Source: Pomacea canaliculata
Lineage: Eukaryota > Mollusca > Gastropoda > Architaenioglossa > Ampullariidae
NCBI RefSeq assembly: GCF_003073045.1
Contig: NC_037602.1
Location: 15,007,731 to 15,071,730, forward strand
Length of the DNA: 64,000 nt
Reading direction: 5' to 3'
In this document: in pieces, positions 12,492-25,324 of the stretch
Position numbering within the stretch: the stretch's first letter is position 1
Layout of the letters: the number at the start of each line of letters is the position of its first letter
The notes under the pieces: model-generated
Databases searched by the model: none
Seen by the model: only the letters and a program-made list of their open reading frames with translations
Told to the model about the DNA's origin: nothing
Program-made: the position numbers and the translations under genes

Positions 12492-13589
12492 TCAGTTTTT
12501 GTTTTTTCTCCTCATACCTCTATCAAATGTTTCTCTATGTTTGATATTCAAAATGAATAAACCACAGCAGAATCTGAACACTGAAATCAAAACAAATTAT
12601 AATGAACACACAAACACACACATATATACATGTGAACACATTATTGACCTACTGGCTACCTGGATTTTTCCCGGGTTGTTTTATGCTGTTAATTCTTCCA
12701 AGTTTTCCATCTTTTGATCTATCACTTTGACTGAGTCAGACTTGCTCCCTCCCCTCTTTCCCTGCCACCTCTGTATATGTGAGAGATAACAAACAAATGA
12801 ACGAAATTTATTGCTCAGGCCATGCCGCCTCGCCATCACTGAATACGAGCACAGCTCAAACAATTTTGAGAATAAAATATTACAATTCATAACATACATG
12901 TTATTAATTCAAGTTAGCATAAACAATTGAATCAAAAGAGAGTAACAATAACAATATGGAAATATCTTTCTTCGTTAAGCTACTGACAGATTTATGTCGT
13001 TTAAAACAGTGGCAAAGATATCTGACAAGTAATATATGGTGTGCCATTGATCAAGGCTGAGAAGGTAAAGACACAATTATAAGCTGAATATTTTTGAGCT
13101 GAGTGCCACATGCTGAAAAAGATCAGTGAAAAAAGATGAGATCTGAACCAAGGACAGCCAATCTTGGACTGGTGACAGGTGCTCATGGTTGTGCCAATGA
13201 ACAGCCTGAATGTGATCAAAGATCAGATACACATTCTGCTTATTTAAAAGATCATATGATAAAATACTATTATTCATCATTAAGCACAACCAGAAATATC
13301 CACCTCTTAATTAAAATCAAAGAACTTCTTTGCAAACAAGTTAAACAACTGTATAAAGTACTTGTGTATCTCTACAGCTTTTGCAAGTGTTTTATTAAAT
13401 ATTGTTCCTTTTCTGTGTTTAAAAGAACTTATATGTATATCAGCTTTCTTCTCATATATTTTTCAAGGCAAAACCTTCTGTAAATCAACAGACTGTTTCC
13501 ATGTTGGTAAACAGCTGGATTTCCATAGATGTTGCTACAGAAGATCCAAAAATCATTGCTCTTTAGCATTATTTCATCAAGCCTAATTT
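12492..13589. other. 5' flank of the TIR adaptor gene, no supported gene
   Basis: Contains AT-rich sequence with a short CA/TA microsatellite near 12607-12635. I found no conserved exon upstream of the adaptor start that joins in phase. Promoter elements could not be recognised by eye. Confidence 0.45.
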
Positions 13590-13651
13590 TTGTTTAGTTA
13601 GTTTATTCCTTGTTGCTCCTCTGAGGAGCATATGGCCACAATAATTTTTTT
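13590..13651 (-). mobile_element. LINE 3' end fragment (CSSRSNKE family)
   Basis: The minus strand reads GCTCCTCAGAGGAGCAACAA followed by GGAATAAACTAACT. This matches the 3' ends of the elements at 33021-33606 and 61305-61454, including the AATAAACTAACT terminus. Only about 60 bp remain. Confidence 0.6.
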
Positions 13652-14130
13652 CATTGTGTTTTAATTCCCTTAAAAGTGTTATAGTCATACCTAAGAAAAA
13701 AAATTTCATAAAAACATTTATTTTAAAATGCTTTATTCATTTTACAGGGATGACACTTGTTTGTGAAGTTGTCCTAATGCCACACTAAACATCAACAACC
13801 AATTGTAAATAAAAAAATTATAACTTTGAGTAACAATGATGTACTAATTGGATTTATTATCCAACATCTATTACTAAATTCTCCTTATCTTCGGACACTG
13901 TTAAATTCTCCAAATCATTTTCATGCAATAAAATTGTTTTTACTAAATTGTTCTTATGACGCATCTTTTCAGAGCAGCAACTTCATTGTGACCCTTCCCT
14001 GACCATGAGCGTGCATAATGTGTGTCTGTTATTTGCTTTGTGTACGAGTGGGTGTGTTGTAGAAGTGAGCATGTCTGTTATATGCAAATAGAGGTGCAAG
14101 GTTGTTGATGATTCAGTCTGCATATTATTT

Positions 14131-14205
14131 TTGTACAGCATTCTGAAAAAAATCATTGAAAGAGTGCTATATAAATCCTCATCATTATTTCTGCTACTAC
14201 TACTT
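14131..14205 (+). mobile_element. possible L2-like repeat tail
   Basis: The end reads AGAGTGCTATATAAATCCTC then ATCATTATTT, the form typical of L2/CR1 tails (…GCTATATAAATxxTTATTATT). No body is recognisable, and the match is short. Confidence 0.35.
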
Positions 14206-15249
14206 AAGGCTTAACAGACATTTGTGAAAAATTGAGATAATTCTTCTCTACATGCTACTGGCAATTAAGGCAGAACTTTCTTATAGAGTAATGGTAGGAT
14301 GTCATAGGTTGATACTATTGAACAGAGGGGAGCAAAGTTAATAGCTATTATAATGCCCTTAAGAAATAAATTTGTTTCTTAGCTTATTTTTTAGAAAAAA
14401 AAACTTTTTAAAGCTGGTTCTCGAAATTCAATGAAAATAAACGTGTGCTAACTTGTGAAAAATCTAACGACTAAAATAGTTTTCTTCACCTATTTTCTTT
14501 ACTTCTTTGTACTCACGTTAAGTTATAAACAACGAGTTTGAAGCAAACTGTAACATTTCTTGAATCTGTGCAAAATTAACAAAAACTTAAGTAAACTGAA
14601 AGTAATTATTAACACTGGATTAGTTTTATTTAGAATGTTATTTAAATGCAACTACAGTACAGTGTAAACTATGAAAATAAAGTCACTGTCTGTATGGAAA
14701 TTATCATGTTCTCCTTAGCAAACACCATAACGCAAAATAACCTTAGCTGCTGAAAAACACCACACACTTCGATAAAGAGCCTGAGCCACTATAAGGTTCG
14801 TACACAGGAAGTTCTATCCACACGTTTCTTTAACAATATCGTTAGTTCAGTTAAAAGGCACTTTATCTTCTTACCTATGAACCTAATTCTCTTTCCGAAA
14901 CCATGCCACCATAGAAAACTCTTTCCTGTTACTAGTGAGCGTTTTAACCCACGCTAATATTTTCCGAGTCACACAAGCGTTCTTCGATCTGAGGATGGAA
15001 TTCCCAGTGTATATGAATTATCTCCCATTGTGATACTGAAGTTTTGTTTCGATCAAAACGTTTCATTGAAAAACATCAATAAACTATTTCACTTAATATT
15101 ATCATTAATAATCATTTTAAGAATTGTCTTATATTTGCTCATAAATTCATATGGATATTAAATCGAAGTATAACCAGAGAGGGTAGATATCTCTCTATTA
15201 TAACTTCTAGCTCTAGTGGAGAATAGTCTCGGCTATCACGGACCGTAAC
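14206..15249. other. 5' flank of MPP10, no supported gene
   Basis: AT-rich sequence ending immediately upstream of the MPP10 start codon. It must hold at least the MPP10 promoter, but no TATA box or other element stood out. Confidence 0.4.
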
Positions 15250-18200
15250 ATGGCGCTTTCCATAGAGGCATTGGTGTCTAACGTTTTCAAAGATTTTGAA
15301 GCTATAACTAAAAAGCCAGAAGACAGACTTGGGTTAGTAATATGGCTAAAAAGTTTCATCTTTTAATATTAAGATCTCTTTTTGATCGCATTTTTATTCT
15401 CGGGACTGCATGGTTGTGTGGTTTTTCACGTGTATATGTTTGATATGTACCTAAGTGGATGGGACATGATCAAAAACCCCAATGTATATTTTCTTGGTCG
15501 AAAAAAAAATCCGTTTCATCTGGATCGGACACTTAATATTTGCTGGCACTTATTTTTGTTGTTGTTGATGGTGGTGATTTTACTACAAACCTATCCGTAA
15601 GACTGGAGGAGCCAAATTCAGAAGCAAAGCAGAAAGTAGCTAAGGAGAAGAAGGAAGCAAAATTTGATAAATAGCTGGAAAGTATATTCAATAGATAAGA
15701 TTAGTCCTCAAGGTACAGTGAATAATTAGAGACATTAGACAATTAGTAAGAGTGTAATTGCTCTAAAGCTATGTAATGTAAAAAAAATAGACAATAACAT
15801 TCAGATGTTCACATTCAGGCCAGAAACTGCAACTTCATAACTTGTTTGTTTATTGTTGTTGGTAAAAGTTTATTCTGTGACTTTTTTTCTCCTTATATTT
15901 TTCCAGAATCAAACCAGATGCAAAATGGGCCTCTATTCTTAAAAAAAGTACCAAAGATGTGTATGAATTTTGCCGCCATTACGATAGCACTTACAGCTCC
16001 GTGTACGTCGACAACCTTGTTATAGATAATTTTGATGATGAGCAGGTGTGGCAGCAGTTGGAGTTGCAGAATGATTCAACAGCAAAGGGTCTCTTAGAAA
16101 CTTTGGCTATATCAAATCTGGAAAAAGCCTTATTGTCCTTCAGCTGTCAGAAGGCAAGTGGCAAAACCAAAATTGACACACATCACAAAGGAATATCACC
16201 AGCAGAACCTTCTATGAAGCTGAGTGAAAAAGAGATAAATGATGTAGACACTGATGATACTGATGATGAAATTGTGCAAATAAAGAAAAGACTGAATGAG
16301 GAAAATCCCGACACTCAGCTTACAGATGGTGACTCTGATGATGAAGAATTATTCAAGGGTAGTGATCTCCAAGAAGATGAGGGAGACTTGAATGATGATG
16401 ATGAAAATGATATCGACTTTGACTTTGATGTGGCCGAGAAGAAAGATAAAGGTATAGTTATGTAAGTTTGTTTCGTGCTCTGAAAAAGTTTGGGGCCATA
16501 GCTTGTGCTGTTGTCACTGCAACTTAAGTGTAGTAACATATTTCATCATTTTCTGACTGTATCTACACATACAACTGATTTGTGTGTAGATTAGGCTTAT
16601 AATCAAAAATCTGTTTTTCATAAAAGCATTGATCAACACATCCATGTGAACTTAGTTTATAAATTATATATATATATGTATAAAATGTCTTCATATCAAA
16701 CAGGTCCAATAAAAAGAGCTGAAAGGACGCCTGTGGATGATAAATTTTTTAAACTGGCTGAGATGGAGGAATTCCTTCAGCAAGAAGATGAAAAAGAAAT
16801 AAGGCAGCAGCAAAAGGATGCAAAACAGGGGGAGGAAACCTCTGACAGTGAAGAGGAAGAAGAAAGCGGAGATGTTGATATGTTTGGTGAGCTTCCGAGT
16901 GATGAAGAGGAAGAGGTAACTTTATAAACTTTCTGTGATATCCTGTGGTTTTCTTTGGTGAAAAGTTTGTGAGAAAATATTGTGATAAGTAACTCATTTA
17001 GTTCTTTTTCACATTCTATTAGCTTTTGTTGGGTTATCAAGTTGTGGTCAGTCAGTCAGTCATTAAGTGCTAGTAAATTTGTCATCAAGGCAAAATATTT
17101 TAAGAATACTCTGATGATAAAGTTCCTCATGCTTGTTAGATACTAGATCCAAGGAACATTTGCATAAGCTAGTTGAGTAGAATAGCCTCAGTTTAAGACA
17201 TTAGAACAGATATCATATGGTGTTGGGAAAGATCACCAATACACTTGGTGCCTGTTTTGGAATGAAAAAAAATAAGAATAGTATCCGTACAGTTAGTAAT
17301 ATTTGCATGGTATTACCTGCCTTTGTAAACATTAAGTACACAATATTTTTGATGTGTTAATTCAACACTTGTTTTGAAGCAGAAGTGTTTTCTACTTTAG
17401 ATATATTGATACATTGCCAATATTATTCCAGGGTGCCATGTATGCTGACTTTTTTGATCCACCTGATGATGAGGCAGCAAATACAGCAATACAAAGAGTG
17501 AAAAAGAGAAAGAAAACATCTGGTCTGTACATTGCCCTTAATGACAGCATAAATATATATATGGCTAAGAAGGATGCTGTACATCTTATACACAGAGGTT
17601 TTGGAATTTATTAATCAGTAATTTAAAGAAATTGTTTTTATAAGATTTTGCATTTAAAAGTTTAATTATGGACCTGTGGTTTTCATGTTTTTAAAATGTA
17701 TTTTTTTAATAACCATAGAGTCCTTGCTTTGTGCTTCATGTCCAGGTTATAAATTTGTGCTAAAGCTTTATAACCATGGATCTTTTTTTTTGGGGGGGGG
17801 GGGGTGGTTGGGGTTAAATCAACACCATTAGCTTATTTCTTTTTCATCAAACATGTGGCACAAAAGATTCTACTGTCACAGTCACCTAATAGTTGGAATT
17901 TTTGATAAAGGATATTTTACTTGAAATTCTTAAAGATGCCATGAGTAATATAAATAATCATATGAAATAACATGAGATACTTTATGGCAACATAAGTTTG
18001 TCACTGCTACATTTACCTTTCGTTTAAACATGAGGAAAATAATAGTTGTTGGTTTATTTTCTTCTCTCTCCTCTATTGCACACAAGATGAAGGTGAGGTT
18101 GAAAGTGATGAAGAGACAGATTTTAAAAAGAAAGTACGCTTCAGTGAGGATTTAATACAGAAAAGGTAAGGAGTTTTTAATACAGAAAGTAATTTAATTA

Positions 18201-21200
18201 TGTTAAAGTTTTTTAGAAAAAAGAATTTTTTATGACTATTTTGTACTTAGTGTTTTTTTTGTTTTTTTTTTTTTTTGTTTTTTTTTAAACAGGAATTAAG
18301 AGAATTTATCTCCAAATGTAAAAATGATTTGTGGGTACCATCATACAGACCACAAAAGTACACAATGAAACGTAAATTCTCCTCATGCATTTTAACTTCC
18401 TACCTCAGAGTAACAGTTATTGTCAGTGGGATTCTTCCCTCATGGCTGATTTGGTGAAAGATTTTGGTCAGATAACAACTTGCAAAGTTAATGTATCACT
18501 AGTAAGTTGTTTACTTTTGCACTTTAAAATAATGGCTGGAGATGTTTATAACTTTCTGTGATGGTATGAGAACATGAAAATTAATTTAAAACATTAATTT
18601 GAAAATTTTTTATTTTGAAACTTTGTATTCAGTTTGCTAGCTTCAAGTGAAAGTGATGACAGCAGTGACGATGCATCTCGTGATGTCTCACCCTCAAATG
18701 CTACCACTCCTTTTTTATCCACATTTGAGAAAAGGCAAGAAAAGGTGAGTTAATTGTCAGGAAAAGATCTACATCATCTCTGCTATTCTGCGCTTGCAGA
18801 ACTCATGCTGGTGCTACTGGCATGGATTCCAATTTCTCTTTGATCTGGTTAGTGGGAGCAAATAATGAGCACCTGCTGCTGGAAAGGGAGATAATTCCTA
18901 AAGGTGTAAAGTGAAGGAGTACTGCTTGCTGCTTTCCATTGATTTATACAGAAGGGGCTACAGTTTATTACAGGTAGTGCAGAAACTTGCGGAATGCTAT
19001 TTTCTTAAAGAAATACTGCTGGGTCTTAACAGTTTTATCAGCTCTGAAAGAAGTTTTATGTAGTCCTTGATCATGATGTGTGAGCATTCTGCAGTTTTTA
19101 TTAGTTTAACTTTTGTTTTAACATTAGCTTCAGAAGCAGATTTCCGCAATGGAAGAGGCCAGCCTGCAGCCAAAGTCATGGTTGATGAGTGGTGAGGTCA
19201 GCAGCAGCTTGAGGCCAGAGAACAGTCTTCTGGAAGAGCACTTGACATTTGACCACACCAGTCGTTCAGGTAGCTTTCCGAGGTCGGAATGTTTGCTGGG
19301 GTCAACAACTGATTCAGTGTTGAATTAAACATGCAGACTTTTTTGTAGTAAAATGTCCACTAAATTCTACTCACCCATCATTATGCTAATTAGTTGAGAA
19401 AAACAACTATTTTACATGGAAACGGTAGTCCCATAACACTGCAGTCATTGGGTAATCAGTTATTTTTGACCCCATGTGTTATGGGGCCATCTTATCTACC
19501 TCACTGAGTTTCCTTCTCTGGCCTTCTACAGACTCGGGTACTGCTGTACTAATCACCAAACTGTCCACTTATTACATTGCTTAGTAGTTAAAAGACAAAA
19601 AAAAAAAGACTTAAGTAGAAGAGAATGAGCCCTTATGTCTGGAGAGAGTTGCTTAAGACACCAAAGAGGAAGATGTTTGTGGAAGATCACTTACTTCATC
19701 TGCCTATTTTTAAAATGCAAAACCCACAGAAAATATGTATTAGTAATATAGTATAATAATAGTAACATTCTACAAGTAGTAAGAATCAGTAAAAAAAATA
19801 TCTGCAGATACCAAAGAATTTATTCACTTTGCAGTTTGATTTCTTTAAACAGTTAAAATTTATGCAATGGGAAGTGAGTCTTTAAGTTTTTGTAATTCTA
19901 CAGCTCCAGAAATTACAGAAGAAACTACAATGAAGCTTGAAGATATAATTAAGCAACGCATCAAAGATAAGGTGAGTGCTGTTTAGTAAATTATTGCAGA
20001 CTACAAAAGTTGGAGCTTTTTGGGGTGAAGAGAAAATTTAGTTGGATTACACTCTAAAGTGGCTTAGTTAAAAGTATCGCTGTCAGCCCGGCTGACAGCG
20101 ATCTCCTCTGCCACAATTAAACTTGCTCTCACAGCAGCTTCACTTTGTGTTGTTACTATAGTGAAAAATGTCTGCTGTGATCTTAGATTCAAAATCTTCA
20201 ACCCGCTGCTGTGTTTAGGCCAGCGTGTCACGTGACGCAGCTCAGATTTATGGGCGCCACATTGACCATCCTTTCAGTTCATTAACAAGAGCGGTGGTAA
20301 CTTGACCAGTGCACTGTTGGTGTTCACTAAAAGTGGAAAACATGTTTTCTACAATCATCACATCACTTGCTGTGTTCGACGTGAACTTTTCTGTTGTTTG
20401 CATTTCTTGTCGCCGGGTCATTAACAGTGATTAACTAAAATTCTTTCACGGGCCAGGTAAAATTTGATGACGGGCTGGATGTGGCCTGCAGGCCGTGTGT
20501 TTGATACCCCTGCTGTAAGGGAACAGGCATTATACAAACTGGCGCCGCCTTGTGGGGACGAGCGACCACACTTTCCTGACCCACATACTTCGTATTCTGA
20601 ACAACTACCAAAAAATAGCAAACTTTTTAACTTGGGAAGTAATTGCTGGTAGGCAACAGTTAATTATATCGTTTCCCCTTTTCCATTCTGCTGTCTAAAA
20701 TAAAATCTAATTACTCGTGCAACAGGTGTGGCTCAGCAACCCTTAATGTGCTAGCTATTTAACCTTATATCACCCATCTTGCCATAATGTTACAGCTTCA
20801 CTGAACAGTGATTATCTTTTAACACACATATAATCCTTTTTTTTTTTTTTTTTTTTTTTTTGCAGTCTTGGGATGATGTTGTGCGTAAGGAAAGAATGAA
20901 GGAAGAAGTGTTTGAGTTTAAGAAGAGACTTCACTTGGACCAAGAGAAAAGCAAGATATCCCTCGGCGAAATTTATGAACAGGAGTATCTTAAACAACAG
21001 GCTGTAAGTTTTGAAACCTTGAAAGAATTCTGAACTGTTTTATAAATTTAAGATGGCATGCTTACAAATTGCTGAAAGTTTGCCTTTCTGCGACTTCTTG
21101 AAGTTTTCTTTAGATATTTTTACCATACTTGATCCTAGTATGCTGCGTAATAACTGCTATAGCTGCAGCAGGCATTTTGCTTACATTATGTCTACTTGAA

Positions 21201-23688
21201 GTGAATTAGTAGAAGGGAAGGGGAATTTGTATATTTTCTAGGCTGGTTGATGGTCTTTAAAGTACCTTCATTTTACTTTTCCTATCAATGCATAAGAGAG
21301 ACTTTGACTTTTGAGTTCAAGAGAGCAATAGAAAAGTATTCTCTGGCTAGCTTAACAAAATCAGCAGAAGACTGTCTTGGAAGGCATGGTGAACTATTCT
21401 GCAAACATTATCACTGTTTTATCAGGAAGAAGAGGAAGACAAGAAGAATCCTGTCCATGAAGAGGTAAACAAAATGATGCAGGCTCTCTTCCTCAAGCTG
21501 GACGCTTTGTCAAATTTTTGCTACACACCAAAGCCAGTAAGTTTCTTTTTGTGAATGTCAAGAAGTATTGATTCCTTCCTAATTAATGAAAATGTTAGTA
21601 TTAATCTGAAATTGGCATGAGGTTAATATTAAGTTGCTTAGATAATTTTTAGTTAAGCAATGTCAGGACTGTGAAGTTTGCTGTTTGCTATGATGTATGT
21701 AGAAGTAAATTGCAAAGCTTTAAAACACTTTTTTCTTAAGCTCATAGGGTTTATTATGATTGAAGTTACATTCATTGTGATATATCTCTGCTACAAAGTA
21801 TCTTTTTAGCCATAAGTATTGCATGTCCTATTCTAAGTCAAGATTTAGAGACTGTATTTAATAGCTGAGAGAGTCAAGTGTCTTTAACCGCTGAAATGAC
21901 AAGATATTGTAATAATTTTATGTTTTCAGGCCATGCCAGAAGTCAAGATTATCTCCAACATGCCATCTATTGCTATGGAAGAAATCATACCTGTGGCTGT
22001 CAGTGATGCTGCACTTCTGGCACCTGAAGAAATTCAGGTAAGTTACCAAAGCAGCCATTTCAGTTGTTCATTACCAAGTGGTAATACACAAAAAAAAAAC
22101 AACAAAGCTTGTTAAATGTACAGGTGAAAATATTGCTGTTAATTTTTTTTTTTTTAAGACATCCTTTTTTTTTTCTTTTCGGGGCAACTTACATGTGACC
22201 ATAACTCAATGACAAAGTGACAAGCTTTCATGTTCTTGTTAAAAGATACATTCATTGTTTTGACCAGGCCAGAGCTAAAGGAGAATTCAAAGGTAAAAAT
22301 GAAAGAACAGACACCGATAAGAAAAGAGAGAGAAGAAAGAAGAAAATGGCACAGAGGGAACGACAGAAGGAGAAAAATAAGCGGCAGAAAGCAGTAGAGA
22401 AAATTAATCCTGGTCTTGGTAACAAATACAGCAAAGAACGAGCTCTCCGGGAGCTTGAAAAACAGAGCAAAACATCGAGCAATGTGCAATTGGTTCAGGT
22501 GAGCAAGCTGTAATATTTGTATAGAATTTGAGGCATAATAGCACTGTGAAAAGGCAGTAAAGTAAGAAGTGAAACTTTAATGTTGGGCTTGCAGTAGAGA
22601 AATCGTCCTTACAGTTAATATGGATTAGAACAGACAATCTTAGTAAATAACTTTGATTAAATATCCTTGCAAATCACTTTTCTCAGAATTATAGGGAATA
22701 CCTTATCAAGCCATGTTTAACTGTGTGTAAATGAACACATGTATACATGCACTTTATTCATTTCAGATGTGCAAGATGAGCATGCTTCTAAAGAGTATGA
22801 TACTGTGCATATGCGAGTTTAATTTTAATATTTTTATTAGTATTTTAGTGAGATTTTATTTAAAACTCTTGTTGGGGGATAAAAAAAATTATTGTTAAGG
22901 AGAAAATAATTCACTGCAGTTTTCCAGTGGTATGTGATTTCTTTAAGTGTTTGAGTTATTCGTTTGCTTACGTCTTCAAACATAAGAATATTTTTCCCTT
23001 TGTTTCATGCATGATCATGTTTGTGCATTTGTGAGTGTAATGTTGGTACGTGATCAAGTCCATACCTTTTATCCAATTCCCACTAAATCTGGCAGGAATG
23101 CTTTAGCTACGTTTGATTAGTGTATCTGTTTCTGGAGAAAATCTCCATTCTGTTATTCCTGGCTACAGATGCAATAATACTACTTTTACATTGTGTAAAC
23201 TACGCAGACATAGACATTTATCTTTCACTCTCATGCGCTCACTGAAAGAGAGTTGTGTACAGCAAGAGATCAAGGTGGTGGGAAGCATATAAGCAATTTG
23301 CATGGCGACCACTCAAAACATTGTGCACTTGTTGAAGAGAAGGTGGGGGTTGCACATAGAGTACAAGCATTCACTACACTCATGCTGTACATAAATTTGA
23401 CTCAAATAAAGTGACAGATCAAAAGTCGACAGTAACATCACAGCTGGAAAGTTAGCAGCGAAAATCAACCCTAATTTGTGTGTGTGTGTATAAATTTTGT
23501 TTAACTTATACTTGGTTTTCCATTTCAACTTTTTTAAATTGCAGGACAAGAAAGGGAAAGTGTCTTCATCATCCACAGCTTTCTTTGCTCAGCTGCAAGA
23601 AGAAGTACAGACTCAAATCAAGGCCAAGTCATCCGTGGCAAAGAAACAAAAGGAAGAGAAAAAATCATCAAAAAAATATTTGTTGTGA
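15250..23688 (+). CDS. MPHOSPH10: U3 small nucleolar ribonucleoprotein MPP10
   Basis: Thirteen coding exons, all in phase: 15250-15332, 15907-16451, 16704-16915, 17432-17522, 18087-18165, 18633-18744, 19128-19269, 19904-19971, 20866-21003, 21426-21536, 21930-22037, 22268-22498, 23545-23688, giving 687 aa (human MPP10 is 681 as I recall). Hallmarks include [18 protein letters not shown] in exon 2, long Asp/Glu runs, [49 protein letters not shown], the core [19 protein letters not shown] then [26 protein letters not shown], and AALLAPEEI followed by a Lys/Arg-rich tail. MPP10 scaffolds Imp3/Imp4 in the U3 snoRNP/SSU processome that cleaves pre-18S rRNA in the nucleolus. The exon 4 donor (G|GTCTGT) is weak but is supported by phase into exon 5. 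The C-terminal exon ends in Lys-rich sequence typical of nucleolar proteins. It appears complete and intact. Confidence 0.97.
20076..20102. repeat. 13-bp perfect palindrome with 1-nt spacer
   Basis: ATCGCTGTCAGCC at 20076-20088 is followed, after a single C, by its exact reverse complement GGCTGACAGCGAT at 20090-20102. It lies in MPP10 intron 8 at the upstream edge of a hAT-like fragment. It may be a residue of that element or an independent hairpin. Confidence 0.7.
20103..20512. mobile_element. hAT-like element, right end only
   Basis: The segment ends with GTGTTTGATACCCCTG. Reverse-complemented this is CAGGGGTATCAAACAC followed by GGCCTGCAGGCC, very close to the CAGGGGTCTCAAACTC…GGCCCGCAGGCC end of the hAT MITE at 38943-39412. 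No matching left end or 8-bp duplication was found, so it looks truncated. It lies in MPP10 intron 8. Confidence 0.5.
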
Positions 23689-23969
23689 TCAGATTGTTTA
23701 TTTGTATATATCAAGAATATTGTTTTATGACATCGTGCCTTATGGTTTTCTTTTGGTGTGTGGGAAAGAGAAATCAAGAACAGCATTTCTTGATAATAGA
23801 TATCACAACGTTGTCTCAGCTGAGATCATTCAAAATGGTATTTCCCAAGACCCTGAAATGGTTAACCAGCGAAAGTTATTTTTGCTAAACCATGCCACCA
23901 GGTGACCTAGAGCTCACTTAGGTATACAGACTCATCATTGTTTGAAAAGACTTTCCACCATGGTGTTAA

Positions 23970-24240
23970 CAGCGAACTTCACTATCCAAATGGGTCCATC
24001 CGGAAGAGATAAAGGACCCAATCTTGTGGTGTGCCTGTACTGACCACCAGACTATTATTGGATAGGCAATTACTCTCTCTGGAGTCAGTGCAATAGGAAA
24101 AGGATCTAGAAGCTAACTGCGAGAAATCAAAAGCCAATAGCTTTTCAAAACAAAGTTTTTGCAGAATGAAGGTGGAGCTGTAGTTTACAAAGAGGAGGCT
24201 TGCACAGGAGCTAGAGGCAGCATTGTCCACTGACCCATTG
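23970..24240 (-). mobile_element. Rex1-like LINE reverse-transcriptase fragment
   Basis: The minus strand encodes SCASLLFVNYSSTF, matching the A-block LLFVDYSSAFNT. About 40 residues on comes NNSLVVSTGTPQDWVLYLF, matching the STGTPQGCVLSPLLF loop of Rex1-type reverse transcriptases. It lies just past the 3' end of MPP10 and is a short dead fragment. Confidence 0.6.
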
Positions 24241-25324
24241 GACTGATAGGCGAATTAGGTTCCAGTTTGCCTCTAGCAGTGTGCATAAGAAATGTCTGAG
24301 ACAGTTTAAATAGCTATCTTATGATAATGTTATAAATAAGGCAGAACGTATGGCAGGCAGTGGTTGAAACCTGTGTAAATCTATACCAAATTTGGCAGGA
24401 ATATTCTTTTCATTACAGTAACCTCGTGGGCTATGTGGTTGGTCTGCATTACTCCCAAGCAATTTTATTTTTCCTCTTTCTAAGATATAAGGGGTGGCTG
24501 TAAATGATAAAATAAAAACAAAAATCCCAAACAGAACAAATTGAAACATACCTCTACTATAAAGAACAAATTTGGACAGCAATCATGAATGGGAAGCAAG
24601 GCAGCCAAACCCATCCCTTCCCACAAACTGATGGTGGTAATGTTGAAATTTATCAAGCCATATCTGACAATGACAAAAAAAACTGTGTTGAGGGGGTTAG
24701 GAGGCTTCCTCTTGTATAAGACAGGACATCTAACAAGATTCACCATGTCTATTTTAACAGGTCACATCTGCAGTGGAGCCTTAAACAGTATATTATGACA
24801 ATACTTTATAATTCATAAAAATGAAAAAGTTGAAAAGTGAAAAAATAGATACAGAGTAGCTATATGTTTGTCTTGAGAGTATAAATGCAAGATACTTCAT
24901 TTAACATTAGATTCAGTCTAATAAAATGTATAAATTTAAATATAGCTGCTTTATAAATCATAACTACTGTATGAATATTCATAAAAGCAATTTTGTCACT
25001 TTAAATTCCTTGTATTTTTGTGAACTCTGCATATTGTGAAAAGAGATAAAATATCTTAAAAATTCATCGTTCGGATCTTACCATAATTCGGTCCCAAAAC
25101 AGAGTTGTAACTTGCAAGCATACAAGGTTTAGTATATTCCCACAGGTAGCAGTTACAATTGGGATAAGAATATTAATAAAAACAGGTGTTCTGTTTTGCA
25201 AACTTGTCAGCTGAATTTTCTGGACAATTTCTAATCTTGTAGGCATTTCACTGCAATAACTCATACTGTAAGTGCTCTTTACTTTGTGCTTCAGCTTTTG
25301 GAATGAAACAGTTACTACACCTCT
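24241..25324. other. intergenic DNA between MPP10 and the TIR pseudogene
   Basis: AT-rich, with no supported gene or element end. The part near 25070-25320 is the decayed downstream continuation of the TIR-adaptor copy and carries no clear homology to the intact gene's long Ser/Thr-rich region. Confidence 0.4.

Noticed and set aside
22217-22513. Minus-strand open frames opposite MPP10 exon 12
   Set aside because: Shadow frames produced by the purine-rich Lys/Arg/Glu codons of the real exon.
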